Shown here in pieces: positions 40,942 to 48,391 of a stretch of DNA of 49,719 bases. Numbering within the stretch: position 1 is the stretch's first letter; each line of letters opens with the position of its first letter. The translations under genes and the position numbers were made by a program. The notes under the pieces were generated by a model. The model saw only the letters and a program-made list of their open reading frames with translations. It did no database searches and was not told the origin of the DNA. Source of the stretch: Ruminococcus flavefaciens (lineage in GTDB: Bacteria; Bacillota; Clostridia; Oscillospirales; Ruminococcaceae); contig CACYSQ010000030.1 of assembly GCA_902777125.1 (NCBI GenBank), forward strand, positions 1-49,719, in the 5' to 3' direction.

Positions 40942-42420
40942 TTAATATATAAGAGTATCCAGCTTTGAAATCAGACCGGCAATTTTCTGAATAGTATCAT
41001 TTATCAGGTGCCGTTCAATCTCAGATATTGAGCTTTTCTTTCGTAATTTTCTTATTTTACGGATATAGCATAGCAGCGAGGCTTTCTCTATGACCTCATT
41101 GATCCTGGTTTCATCTTCTGTCCTAAGGTAGTATTTCAGGAAGAAACTGAAAAACTGCTTTGCGGTATGATATGAGAATCCCATAAACTCTTCCACAACA
41201 GAAGGCTTTTCCTCTCCGAGCACTACATAGAAATAATACAGATCACTTATCTCTGCAATTGGATGACCGACAGCAACTCTGTCCATATCTATAAGTAACG
41301 GCTCACCGTTTTGCATGAATACATTTCCGGTATGGAAGTCACCGTGAACAAGGGTATCTGTATTTGAGATTTCTTTGATAAGTTCAACACATTTGGCTGC
41401 AAGCGCATCGTCCTCATAAGCTATACCTGTTCTGACATAGTTGAGATACCTTTCAGAAACGTCTGAAAAGCCGTCCTCCTCTGTGACTTTGATACTGTGG
41501 ATAGTATGGGCAAGCTCAGCCATCATTTTTGCGTAAGCTTCGACCTGTCCTGGAGCTTTAGCAATGCAGCCGGACAATGTATCAGACTCCACAAGTTCAT
41601 ACATTGCACCATACCGATTGCCGACAGATACGATGCCGAAAGATATAGCTGTTGGTATGCCAAGAATGAACGCCTTGCGGCTCTGAGCGATCTCCTGTTC
41701 AACATCGCGGTAGGTGTTATTCTGATTGAATACCTTAATTACCAGTTCGTCATCATAGCGGTAAACATCGCCCTTGGCACCGTGTCCGAGAAGCCTGCAG
41801 CCATCGACCGATACTTCACGATACTTTTTGTACCTTGACTTTTCTGAATCAAAGGTACCCGGCCAGATAGAATTGATGTGCTTGATGAGCTCCTTGAAGG
41901 CTCCGGTCTTGTTCAGCGAAAGTTCAACAGCCTCAGCGATATTTTTGTAGTACCACTGGTGCATTGCAGGATCTTTCTGATGGAGCATATTCCACATTGC
42001 CTCGCCCTGCTCGGAGTAAACTCTTGCAAGTGAACGTATATTTGCAAGCTTGTCTGCAAGCCATAGCATTTTCACGCCAATGTCTGTACTGTTTTTCAGT
42101 ACTATCAGCGATTCCTCCTTACGGCGCTGCCATGAAGCAGATTTGTCCTCGTCCGGATAAGGATTCTCCGACTCTGAATCGACCAGAGCAGCGACTCTTT
42201 TTCCGAATCTTTTTTCAATTTCTGTGAGAGTACCGTCGGTGTCTTCTACAATGTCGTGCAGGATACCTGCTGTGATTATTTCTGTATCCTCAGTCATAGT
42301 GGAGAGTATCTGTGCGACTTCCATCGGGTGCAGGATATAGGGTATGCCATTGAATTTGCGAACTATACCCTGATGCATGACAGTTGCGTAAATAATGGCT
42401 TCTTCAAGCAAATTCATCAT
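40942..42420 (-). CDS. HD ppGpp-hydrolase-like domain fused to APH/eukaryotic-like kinase domain
   Basis: A 492-residue soluble fusion. Residues 1-185 form an HD domain of the SpoT/Mesh1 type with Arg21, His31, His55-Asp56 (LHDIVEDT), Glu59-Asp60, Asp123 and Asn127 (ADKLANIRSL), as needed for manganese-dependent (p)ppGpp 3'-pyrophosphate removal. Residues 200-440 form a kinase-like domain of the family first grouped in Fibrobacter (TIGR02172): Gly-rich loop LGHGAKGDVYR (211-221), Lys229, catalytic HGDFHTGN (His359, Asp361, Asn366) and metal Asp378 (LIDMD). Both sites look intact. The downstream VOC genes and the STAS-linked paralogue across the divergent promoter region suggest a signalling locus. 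The kinase substrate is unknown. Confidence 0.85.
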   Translation of the reverse strand: MMNLLEEAIIYATVMHQGIVRKFNGIPYILHPMEVAQILSTMTEDTEIITAGILHDIVEDTDGTLTEIEKRFGKRVAALVDSESENPYPDEDKSASWQRRKEESLIVLKNSTDIGVKMLWLADKLANIRSLARVYSEQGEAMWNMLHQKDPAMHQWYYKNIAEAVELSLNKTGAFKELIKHINSIWPGTFDSEKSRYKKYREVSVDGCRLLGHGAKGDVYRYDDELVIKVFNQNNTYRDVEQEIAQSRKAFILGIPTAISFGIVSVGNRYGAMYELVESDTLSGCIAKAPGQVEAYAKMMAELAHTIHSIKVTEEDGFSDVSERYLNYVRTGIAYEDDALAAKCVELIKEISNTDTLVHGDFHTGNVFMQNGEPLLIDMDRVAVGHPIAEISDLYYFYVVLGEEKPSVVEEFMGFSYHTAKQFFSFFLKYYLRTEDETRINEVIEKASLLCYIRKIRKLRKKSSISEIERHLINDTIQKIAGLISKLDTLIY

Positions 42421-42500
42421 AATAAATTATCCTTTTCCGTAACAAGCTGTGTTGAATACATATAATTATCTGTTGATTTGTACATTGTTATATATAAAAT

Positions 42501-42556
42501 AACTATATAGCAATTATATCATTTTTTTACATATTAGTCAATGAACATTCTGTAAA
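42501..42556 (-). promoter_or_regulatory. Promoter module A (HD-kinase), duplicated at 47983
   Basis: On minus, -35 TTGACT (42536-42541), 17 bases, -10 TATAAT (42513-42518). The 56-base block around it, from AACTATATA to TGTAAA, matches the block at 47983-48037 at about 50 positions. TTTACA...TGTAAA forms outer inverted arms (42526-42556). Conservation beyond the hexamers points to a shared regulator. Confidence 0.75.
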
Positions 42557-42618
42557 GTTTTTTATCGAACTGGAAAACTAACGGTAATTTTTACTAAGCG
42601 TAAATCATTTCAGGCGCT

Positions 42619-42640
42619 TTTACAATTTATTTACAATTTA
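42619..42640 (+). promoter_or_regulatory. Tandem 11-bp direct repeat (PhoP/OmpR-type site)
   Basis: TTTACAATTTA occurs twice in immediate tandem (42619-42629, 42630-42640), giving TTTACA-N5-TTTACA, one helical turn apart, 15 bases upstream of a -35 box. This matches the layout of OmpR/PhoP-family response-regulator sites. No such regulator gene is in the window. Confidence 0.5.
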
Positions 42641-42655
42641 CCGTGTGCAATCTGC

Positions 42656-42684
42656 TTGACAAAACATATAAAAAATGCTACCAT
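42656..42684 (+). promoter_or_regulatory. Promoter of scar/reductase/STAS-kinase unit
   Basis: TTGACA (42656-42661), 17 bases, TACCAT (42679-42684). A TATAAT further on (42689-42694) has no matching -35. The leader runs to the SD AAGGAGA before 42742. Confidence 0.5.
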
Positions 42685-42741
42685 TAGGTATAATAAAATA
42701 TCAAAACACACTAAACAACTAAACTTTTAAGGAGAACTCCA

Positions 42742-42837
42742 ATGAAAGAATTGATTATAGTAGCTCTGACAGAAAACTTGTCTGAAGTGATAGCGTTTGT
42801 TGACGAACAGCTTGAAGCTGCTGACTGTCCCATATGA
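42742..42837 (+). pseudogene. N-terminal stub of anti-sigma factor kinase (RsbW/SpoIIAB type)
   Basis: A 31-codon frame, MKELIIVALTENLSEVIAF...EAADCPI, is the N-terminus of a HATPase-type anti-sigma factor; family members start nearly the same and then continue with the ATP-binding core (VAVEEIFVN...). SD AAGGAGA is intact. It stops at TGA 42835-42837, where it runs into the tail of another gene. The ATP-binding core is gone. Confidence 0.65.
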
Positions 42838-42914
42838 AAAAAGCCATTGATCTTTTTGTCGGCGAAGCACCGCAGTTCGACGATCTCACTATGCTCGGCG
42901 TAAAACTGATCTGA
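42834..42914 (+). pseudogene. C-terminal stub of SpoIIE-type PP2C phosphatase
   Basis: A 26-codon frame, KKAIDLFVGEAPQFDDLTMLGVKLI, equals the last strand of SpoIIE/RsbU phosphatases, including the metal-binding D-D of FDDxTML. It is fused to the anti-sigma stub through ATGA. Together the two stubs show that one deletion removed most of an RsbW gene and most of a neighbouring PP2C gene. Confidence 0.65.
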
Positions 42915-42931
42915 CCAGTAAAGGAGGAAAT

Positions 42932-43489
42932 ATGATACTATACATCAACTGCTGTGTACGAAACAAATCAAGGACCGATCGGGTAGCGAGAACTCTGCTT
43001 GCCGGAATGGGAGAATATACTGAGCTTTTTCTTCCCGATGAAGATATTAGACCTCTTACTGAAGAGGCTGTCGAAAAGAGGACAGCCCTGCTTGCTGAGG
43101 GAAAGCTTGATGATCCAATGTTAAGATACGCAAAACAGTTTGCTGAAGCGGATAAGATCGTGATCGCAGCACCGTTCTGGGACGGCTCATTCCCGTCGCT
43201 GCTGAAAGTTTATATCGAAAACATATACGCAGTGGGGATTGTATCAGCCTACGGTGCTGACGGGATACCGATCGGACTGTGCAAAGCAGACGAGCTCATA
43301 TATGTTACAACAGCGGGAGGTCCGTATATCCCTGATTTCAGCTATAGTTACATCAAAACTCTTGCTGAGAACTGCTTCGGGATCCCAAATACAAGACTTA
43401 TAAAAGCTGAAATGCTCGACATCGAAGGAATGAACTCAGAAAAGATACTATCAGATCTGATAGAAACTATTACTGGAACGGAGGTATAG
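42932..43489 (+). CDS. NAD(P)H-dependent FMN oxidoreductase, flavodoxin fold
   Basis: A 185-residue cytosolic protein of the AzoR/NQO2-like flavodoxin fold: MILYINCCVRNKSRTDRVARTL at the phosphate-binding loop, IVIAAPFWDGSFPSLLKVYIENI, and VTTAGGPYIPDFSY as flavin-contacting loops. It probably reduces quinones or azo/nitro compounds with NAD(P)H. SD AAAGGAGG lies before the ATG, and the STAS-kinase gene starts four bases after its stop, so the two are co-translated. Confidence 0.85.
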   Translation: MILYINCCVRNKSRTDRVARTLLAGMGEYTELFLPDEDIRPLTEEAVEKRTALLAEGKLDDPMLRYAKQFAEADKIVIAAPFWDGSFPSLLKVYIENIYAVGIVSAYGADGIPIGLCKADELIYVTTAGGPYIPDFSYSYIKTLAENCFGIPNTRLIKAEMLDIEGMNSEKILSDLIETITGTEV

Positions 43490-43493
43490 TGTT

Positions 43494-44645
43494 ATGGCTG
43501 AAAACGTAATCAGACTTTCCGGCAGGATCGATACCAGCAACGCTGCAGAATGGGAGAAGACAATAACGGAACAGCTGAGCGGTGAAACTGAAAACTCATT
43601 TGACGCAGACGAACTTGAATACATTTCAAGTGCCGGTCTGAGAGTTCTCATTAAGGTCAGAAAAAAGGCTGGCAGTGAGATAAAGATATTCAATGTATCT
43701 TCGGATGTATATGATATATTCGATATGACCGGATTTACAGAACTCTTTAAAGTCGAAAAGAAAATGCGCGAGATCTCCGTTGAAGGCTGTGAGGTGATCG
43801 GTAAAGGCTTCTACGGAACTGTTTACCGAATTGATCCGGAAACGATTGTAAAGGTATATAATACACCTGACAGCATACCGATAATAGAAAAAGAGCAGCG
43901 CTTTGCAAAGTGCGCTTTTGTCAAAGGAGTACCGACAGCTATCTCTTATGATATAGTCAGAGTCGGCGATAATTACGGCTCGGTATTTGAACTGCTCAAT
44001 GCTGATTCCTTTAACGATCATCTTATAAATGAGCCGGAAAAATTCGACGAGCTCCTGCATAAGTACATTGACTTTCTGAAAGTGGTACACAGTGCAGAAA
44101 TGGATGCAGGGACTATACCGATGGCAAGGGACATCTTCATCGGCTACCTTGATGTTATAGACTCTTACCTTACATCAGAACAGTCTGTGAGACTGAAAGA
44201 ATTATTGTCAGCACTACCTGACGATCTGCATATGGTTCACGGAGACTTCCAGATGAAAAATGTAATGCTTGTTGGTGATGAACCAATGCTGATAGATATG
44301 GAAACTATTTCAACGGGACAGCCTATATTTGACCTTCAGGCACTCTATGTCACATATATTTCCTTCAGCGAGGATTGTCCGGATAATCTCAGCAGTTTTC
44401 TTGGCATTTCCGATGATCTGGGCGAGCCGATATGGAACAGTATCTTAGAAAAATACTTTGATACTGCTGACAAGGCTGAGCTGTCTGCTATAAACGATAA
44501 GATCAGGCTGATGTCTGCAATACGTTTCCTTTATCTGCTCGCCGTAACTGACCTGAAAAACGGCGACCTTGGTGAAAGACGGATAAAGCGCACTCAGGAT
44601 CATATTTCTGAGCTCCTTAAAAAAGTCAATGGATTTGAAATATAA
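43494..44645 (+). CDS. STAS domain fused to APH/eukaryotic-like kinase domain
   Basis: A 383-residue soluble fusion. Residues 1-88 form an anti-anti-sigma (STAS) domain with YISSAGLRVL; Ser46 aligns with the phosphorylated Ser of RsbV/SpoIIAA. Residues 93-340 form a kinase-like domain paralogous to that of the HD fusion across the divergent region: Gly loop GKGFYGTVYR (103-112), Lys120, HGDFQMKN (His249, Asp251, Asn256) and LIDME (Asp268). Shared stretches include EISVEGC/EVSVDGC and GVPTAIS/GIPTAIS. A STAS domain normally responds to an RsbW kinase and PP2C phosphatase; remnants of exactly these lie 600 bases upstream. The substrate is unknown. Confidence 0.85.
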   Translation: MAENVIRLSGRIDTSNAAEWEKTITEQLSGETENSFDADELEYISSAGLRVLIKVRKKAGSEIKIFNVSSDVYDIFDMTGFTELFKVEKKMREISVEGCEVIGKGFYGTVYRIDPETIVKVYNTPDSIPIIEKEQRFAKCAFVKGVPTAISYDIVRVGDNYGSVFELLNADSFNDHLINEPEKFDELLHKYIDFLKVVHSAEMDAGTIPMARDIFIGYLDVIDSYLTSEQSVRLKELLSALPDDLHMVHGDFQMKNVMLVGDEPMLIDMETISTGQPIFDLQALYVTYISFSEDCPDNLSSFLGISDDLGEPIWNSILEKYFDTADKAELSAINDKIRLMSAIRFLYLLAVTDLKNGDLGERRIKRTQDHISELLKKVNGFEI

Positions 44646-44648
44646 TAA

Positions 44649-44687
44649 AAACTGCCTCGGAACTATTCCGGGGCAGTTTAAGTTTTT
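44649..44687 (+). terminator. Terminator of STAS-kinase unit
   Basis: A 14-bp stem (44649-44662 with 44666-44679, one T-G pair, CTA loop) lies just past the stop codon and is followed by AAGTTTTT. Confidence 0.85.
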
Positions 44688-44697
44688 AGTTCAGTTT

Positions 44698-44847
44698 TTA
44701 GTATACCGACAGCGACCTACCACAGCTTGCCGTCATCAGTACAGGATATGTCAGTTCAATGATAGTATCGTTTGTCATATCAGATGCGCTGCACGTCAGA
44801 GTATATGATATGCCGCTGTTATTCAATGTTCCGATACTAATAGCCGC
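44698..44847 (-). pseudogene. Possible C-terminal coding fragment
   Basis: A 49-codon minus-strand frame lies directly after the permease stop (SIGTLNNSGISYTLTCSASD...IIELTYPVLMT...SLSVY). It has no start codon with SD and no recognised family. It looks protein-like and may be the tail of a deleted gene, but chance cannot be excluded. Confidence 0.25.
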
Positions 44848-44853
44848 TTAAAG

Positions 44854-47088
44854 TTATTCCCTGTTGTCCTTCAGACTCTCGATCATATCTATATTATCAA
44901 CTCTGCGTCTGAGTATCAGCAGTGAGCCGAAGTAGCAAATGCAGGTGACAGCAATTGTGAAAAGAACCGTTTTCAGCGTAAGCTCCACTGGCAGTATCAA
45001 TTCAAGAACTTCTACAAGGAGAACTGAAAAGAGCTTCATTATTCCAACACCGCCGAGTATTCCAAGAACTATGCCAGGTATAAGGAGTATGTGATTTCCT
45101 CTCAGCACCATGGTGTCGATATACTTACGCTTATAACCGAGAACTTTCAGCATTGAGATATTTGCAGCCTGTTCGTTTATCATCATATTTATAGCGACAT
45201 AGATCGAAGCGATACATATGACAACGCCGAGGAGAATTATTGTTATCCTGTTGGTCGTGGATTCGTCATAAACAATATCCATCTGCTTCTTAAAAGACTT
45301 GTCTGTCAGTATAAGTGAAACCTCACCATTTTCAAAACTAATACTCTCGTCAGACAGTATGCAGTCATAATAATCAGCATCTATACCTGTCACCTTCGAG
45401 GCATTCTCTCTTGTACTTATAACGTAGATCTCATAATCATTCTTTATAATTCCACTTATCTTTATCGTCTTTTCTTCGAGAGTAGCACTATTTTTCAGTT
45501 TTATCTCATCACCCTTGTCCACGTCGAACATAACTGCTGCGAGATTGCTTATATACCAGCCTTCGCTGAGGTCAGCAGTTTTGTTGGTGGATTTTTCAGT
45601 GAGATTGAGCCGTTTGCAATCCTTGTCGGCACCGATAACGTTCACGATGCTTCCGCTTTCAGACTCAAAACTCGAATTGATAAGGACATCGGTATTATCG
45701 CTGTATACTCCCTCTCTAAAGTCGCTGAGGTAGTACCTGTACTTGTAGCTGCCTATCTTTGGCTGAGGATCATCGGCAAGAGACTTCATCGAATCGGAAT
45801 ATACCATTCCGAAGCAAATAATAGCGCTGCCGAGGAATATTCCGAGAAAAATAACGAAGCTTCTTCCGGGATTGCCTATGACTGAACGAAGCGCAAAACG
45901 AGTTCTCACCTTCATTTGGGATTTGGTGAAGATCTTTTTTGACGCAGATTTTGTACCTACCGAACCGCTCAGGAGCGACACAGTATTGTTTTTGAGTATC
46001 TTACGTGTAACGAGCATAGCAGCAATAAAATAAATAACAGTCGGGATAATTATGCCGGCGATCATTATTGCGGCCGGTACTTTAAAGACGGGCTTGATAG
46101 GCTCGAAACTCGCTGTTGCGAATTCACCGAACCAGTCTGCAATAAACAGCGAGACTAAGCTCATAAGAACACCGCCTATAAGTCCTGGAATTACCGCCAT
46201 AATACTGTAATGAAGCATTATTGTGCGAGGTTTGTAGCCGAGGGCAGAGAGTGTTCCGATAATTTTCTGTTCCTTTATTATTTTGCGGCTTATGATGATG
46301 CAGATAAGAACTACCGCGATTATTGGCAGAGTAATAAGCAGCAGCCAGGCCATAATGATATATGTGTCTGCTTCCTGATAGACATAATTGATGCGGCCGT
46401 TGGCGTCAGAGGAAAGGTAGCTGAGTGTAGTATAAATGCTGTTTATTTCCTTACGCAGCTCATTCTCCCTGGACGAATCATTGTAGATGACCTTATACAT
46501 CACATTAGGCTCTTCAAAACTGCTGTTAAAAGTCTTTTCATCTAGAACTGCAAGGAAAAAGTCTTCGACATTCTTGTAGGTGTCGGTGTCGTTCTCGACC
46601 ATAAAGAGGTAGTCAGGGCGCAGAAAAAAGCCTGTTACCGTGCGTTCCTTTTGACCGGCAAATATCCTGTCGCCGACTTCGATGCTGTGTTCCTCAGCGT
46701 AGCCGAGAGAGATCATGACCTCGTTCTCATTTGTCGGACGGCTGCCAGCTGTCAGTTCACAAAGGTCTATCTGTTTATTCTCTTTGAAAATACGCGAATG
46801 CTTGCTGTCAGGTTCTTCAAAGTTCACGCTGTATTCCTTTTCAAAGACCGCATCGTATTTCGATGCAAGGCTCTTTAAGGCTTCATCGGGAATAACCATT
46901 TCAGTCTCAAACTGAGCATCCTGACGGCTGTTGCGTCTGGCAAAGTCATCTGCATACTTTTTAACGCTTGTTCCCGAAGTGTAGAACAGGAAGAACATCA
47001 GCAGCGTTACCATTGTCAAAACAGAAGCAGAAACGTAAAACGACAGATATGATCGTATGCTTCGCGGATATCGTTTGTTAAGTTTCAT
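44854..47088 (-). CDS. FtsX/MacB-type ABC transporter permease
   Basis: A 744-residue permease of the eight-helix duplicated type: one N-terminal helix (about 12-35), a large extracytoplasmic domain (about 40-220), three helices, then a second FtsX unit in the C-terminal half ending with three helices after the KVLGYKRKYIDTM motif. KVLGYK and the paired SALGYKPRTI are the coupling-helix signatures. The start at 47088 is decided by SD GGAGGTG; upstream codons overlap the spacer. The ATPase gene precedes it by 14 bases. The class includes antimicrobial-peptide and lipoprotein exporters; the cargo is unknown. Confidence 0.9.
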   Translation of the reverse strand: MKLNKRYPRSIRSYLSFYVSASVLTMVTLLMFFLFYTSGTSVKKYADDFARRNSRQDAQFETEMVIPDEALKSLASKYDAVFEKEYSVNFEEPDSKHSRIFKENKQIDLCELTAGSRPTNENEVMISLGYAEEHSIEVGDRIFAGQKERTVTGFFLRPDYLFMVENDTDTYKNVEDFFLAVLDEKTFNSSFEEPNVMYKVIYNDSSRENELRKEINSIYTTLSYLSSDANGRINYVYQEADTYIIMAWLLLITLPIIAVVLICIIISRKIIKEQKIIGTLSALGYKPRTIMLHYSIMAVIPGLIGGVLMSLVSLFIADWFGEFATASFEPIKPVFKVPAAIMIAGIIIPTVIYFIAAMLVTRKILKNNTVSLLSGSVGTKSASKKIFTKSQMKVRTRFALRSVIGNPGRSFVIFLGIFLGSAIICFGMVYSDSMKSLADDPQPKIGSYKYRYYLSDFREGVYSDNTDVLINSSFESESGSIVNVIGADKDCKRLNLTEKSTNKTADLSEGWYISNLAAVMFDVDKGDEIKLKNSATLEEKTIKISGIIKNDYEIYVISTRENASKVTGIDADYYDCILSDESISFENGEVSLILTDKSFKKQMDIVYDESTTNRITIILLGVVICIASIYVAINMMINEQAANISMLKVLGYKRKYIDTMVLRGNHILLIPGIVLGILGGVGIMKLFSVLLVEVLELILPVELTLKTVLFTIAVTCICYFGSLLILRRRVDNIDMIESLKDNRE

Positions 47089-47102
47089 AGCGCACCTCCG
47101 TT

Positions 47103-47801
47103 CTACAAGTTCAGCTTCTCGGCGGGACACTTATTATCATTGTCTACCTTTGAGGCAACATTGCCATCCTTGAATCTTATAATGCAGTCAGCCATATCAG
47201 CGATAGCTTCGTTATGAGTAATGATGATTATAGTAGTACCATAAATCTGGTTCATCTTCTCTACGAATTTCAGCACCGCATAGGAAGATTTCGTGTCAAG
47301 TGCACCTGTTAGCTCATCACAAAGCAGAAGCTTGGGATTCTTTATCATAGCTCGTCCGATAGCGACTCTCTGCTGCTGACCGCCGGAAAGCTCTTTCGGG
47401 AAGCGCTTGCGGTACTGTTCTATCTCAAGGGCTTTCAGTACCTCGTCGATGTCAAGTGGCTTGGGAGAGATCTCAGATACGACCTGTATATTCTCCTCAA
47501 CGTTGAGGTCGGGGATGAGGTTGTAGAACTGGAAGATGAACCCCACGTCCTCAAGACGGTACTGTAACAGTTCCTTCTTGCTTGCGGAGGCTATGTTTTT
47601 ACCGTCAACTATGAGGTCGCCTGAGTCAAGACTGTCAAGTCCGCCGATCATATTGAGCAGAGTGGATTTACCTGAGCCGGAAGGTCCGAGGATAACATAG
47701 ATCTTGCCCTTGTCGAGCGTTAGGTCAACTCCTGCAAGAGCGAAAACTGCTGCTTCACCTGTTCCGTACTGTTTTTTTGCGTTTTTTATTTCGATAAACA
47801 T
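47103..47801 (-). CDS. LolD/MacB-type ABC transporter ATPase
   Basis: A 232-residue ATPase with Walker A GPSGSGKST (39-47), Q-loop FIFQFYNLIP, signature LSGGQQQR (138-145), Walker B LLLCDE (158-163) with the family DEPTGALD reading DELTGALD, and switch His in IITHNEAI. Leu in place of Pro after the catalytic Glu is unusual. The start at 47801 follows SD GGAGGT. It forms an operon with the FtsX permease and is expressed from promoter module B. Confidence 0.92.
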   Translation of the reverse strand: MFIEIKNAKKQYGTGEAAVFALAGVDLTLDKGKIYVILGPSGSGKSTLLNMIGGLDSLDSGDLIVDGKNIASASKKELLQYRLEDVGFIFQFYNLIPDLNVEENIQVVSEISPKPLDIDEVLKALEIEQYRKRFPKELSGGQQQRVAIGRAMIKNPKLLLCDELTGALDTKSSYAVLKFVEKMNQIYGTTIIIITHNEAIADMADCIIRFKDGNVASKVDNDNKCPAEKLNL

Positions 47802-47982
47802 GCTTACCTCCATCTGGCATCTATTAAAAATAATCAGTGTAAACTCTGATAGAAACTCTTTCTGCGCTGAGTTTTCTTATTGTACAGATATAGCAGGCAA
47901 ATTATTCATTTCTGGCATATTCAGCGCAACTATCAGCATTCACATAAACAATTGCTTGTTTACGCGAATTTATGTTTGATTT

Positions 47983-48037
47983 AACTATATAAAATTATAT
48001 CATTCATTTACATAATAGTCAATGAACAATCTGTAAA
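47983..48037 (-). promoter_or_regulatory. Promoter module B (ABC operon), duplicate of 42501
   Basis: On minus, -35 TTGACT (48017-48022), 17 bases, -10 TATAAT (47994-47999). About 50 of 56 positions match module A, including flanks AACTATATA and GTCAATGAACAWTCTGTAAA on plus. The leader to ATG 47801 is nearly 190 bases. Confidence 0.75.
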
Positions 48038-48188
48038 TTTTTGTGATCATGACAATCTGCAAAGTATTCTACAGGTGGTTTACATTCCAAAGGATAGAGG
48101 ATACTTTCATGAAGCATCAGCTTTGTCTCTTGGACTTCATATGACGGCAATAAGCTGTTTAAAAATATGACTAATTATCAAAAAGTAC

Positions 48189-48217
48189 TTGAATTATGTT
48201 TATTATTTTGGTACAAT
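48189..48217 (+). promoter_or_regulatory. Promoter of MATE-type transporter gene
   Basis: TTGAAT (48189-48194), 17 bases, TACAAT (48212-48217). Transcription should start near 48224, giving a 168-base leader. Confidence 0.65.
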
Positions 48218-48301
48218 AGAATAAATCATACAGCAAATGCACCGTTAATCAGCATCGATCATTCGTAAAATTTAGCTTATATCTCAGACTAAAGAAATAT
48301 T

Positions 48302-48362
48302 AACGCACTTTGAGAAGTATGTAACAATATAACAATAACAGCTTTTCAAAGTGCGTTTTTTA
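48302..48362 (+). terminator. Leader terminator (attenuator) before MATE gene
   Basis: AACGCACTTTGA (48302-48313) pairs perfectly with TCAAAGTGCGTT (48346-48357) around a 32-base loop, followed by a T run and TATTATT. It stands between the promoter and the start codon at 48392. It can therefore either end a small RNA of about 135 bases or act as an attenuator. No known riboswitch class was recognised. Confidence 0.7.
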
Positions 48363-48391
48363 TTATTCAGGACAGCAATAAAGGAGGAAAA

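Larger units (their letters stand above)
47802..48391. other. Gene-poor divergent spacer, 590 bases
   Basis: It holds the ABC leader and promoter module B, then 48040-48180 with open stretches of about 45 codons on both strands (plus: VVYIPKDRGYFHEASALSLGL; minus: ILYPLECKPPVEYFADCHDH) but no SD-linked start, possibly a gene remnant. After that come the MATE promoter and leader terminator. Confidence 0.4.

Noticed and set aside
42656-42694. TTGACA paired with the TATAAT at 42689
   Set aside because: The spacing is 27 bases, too long. TACCAT at 17 bases was used instead.
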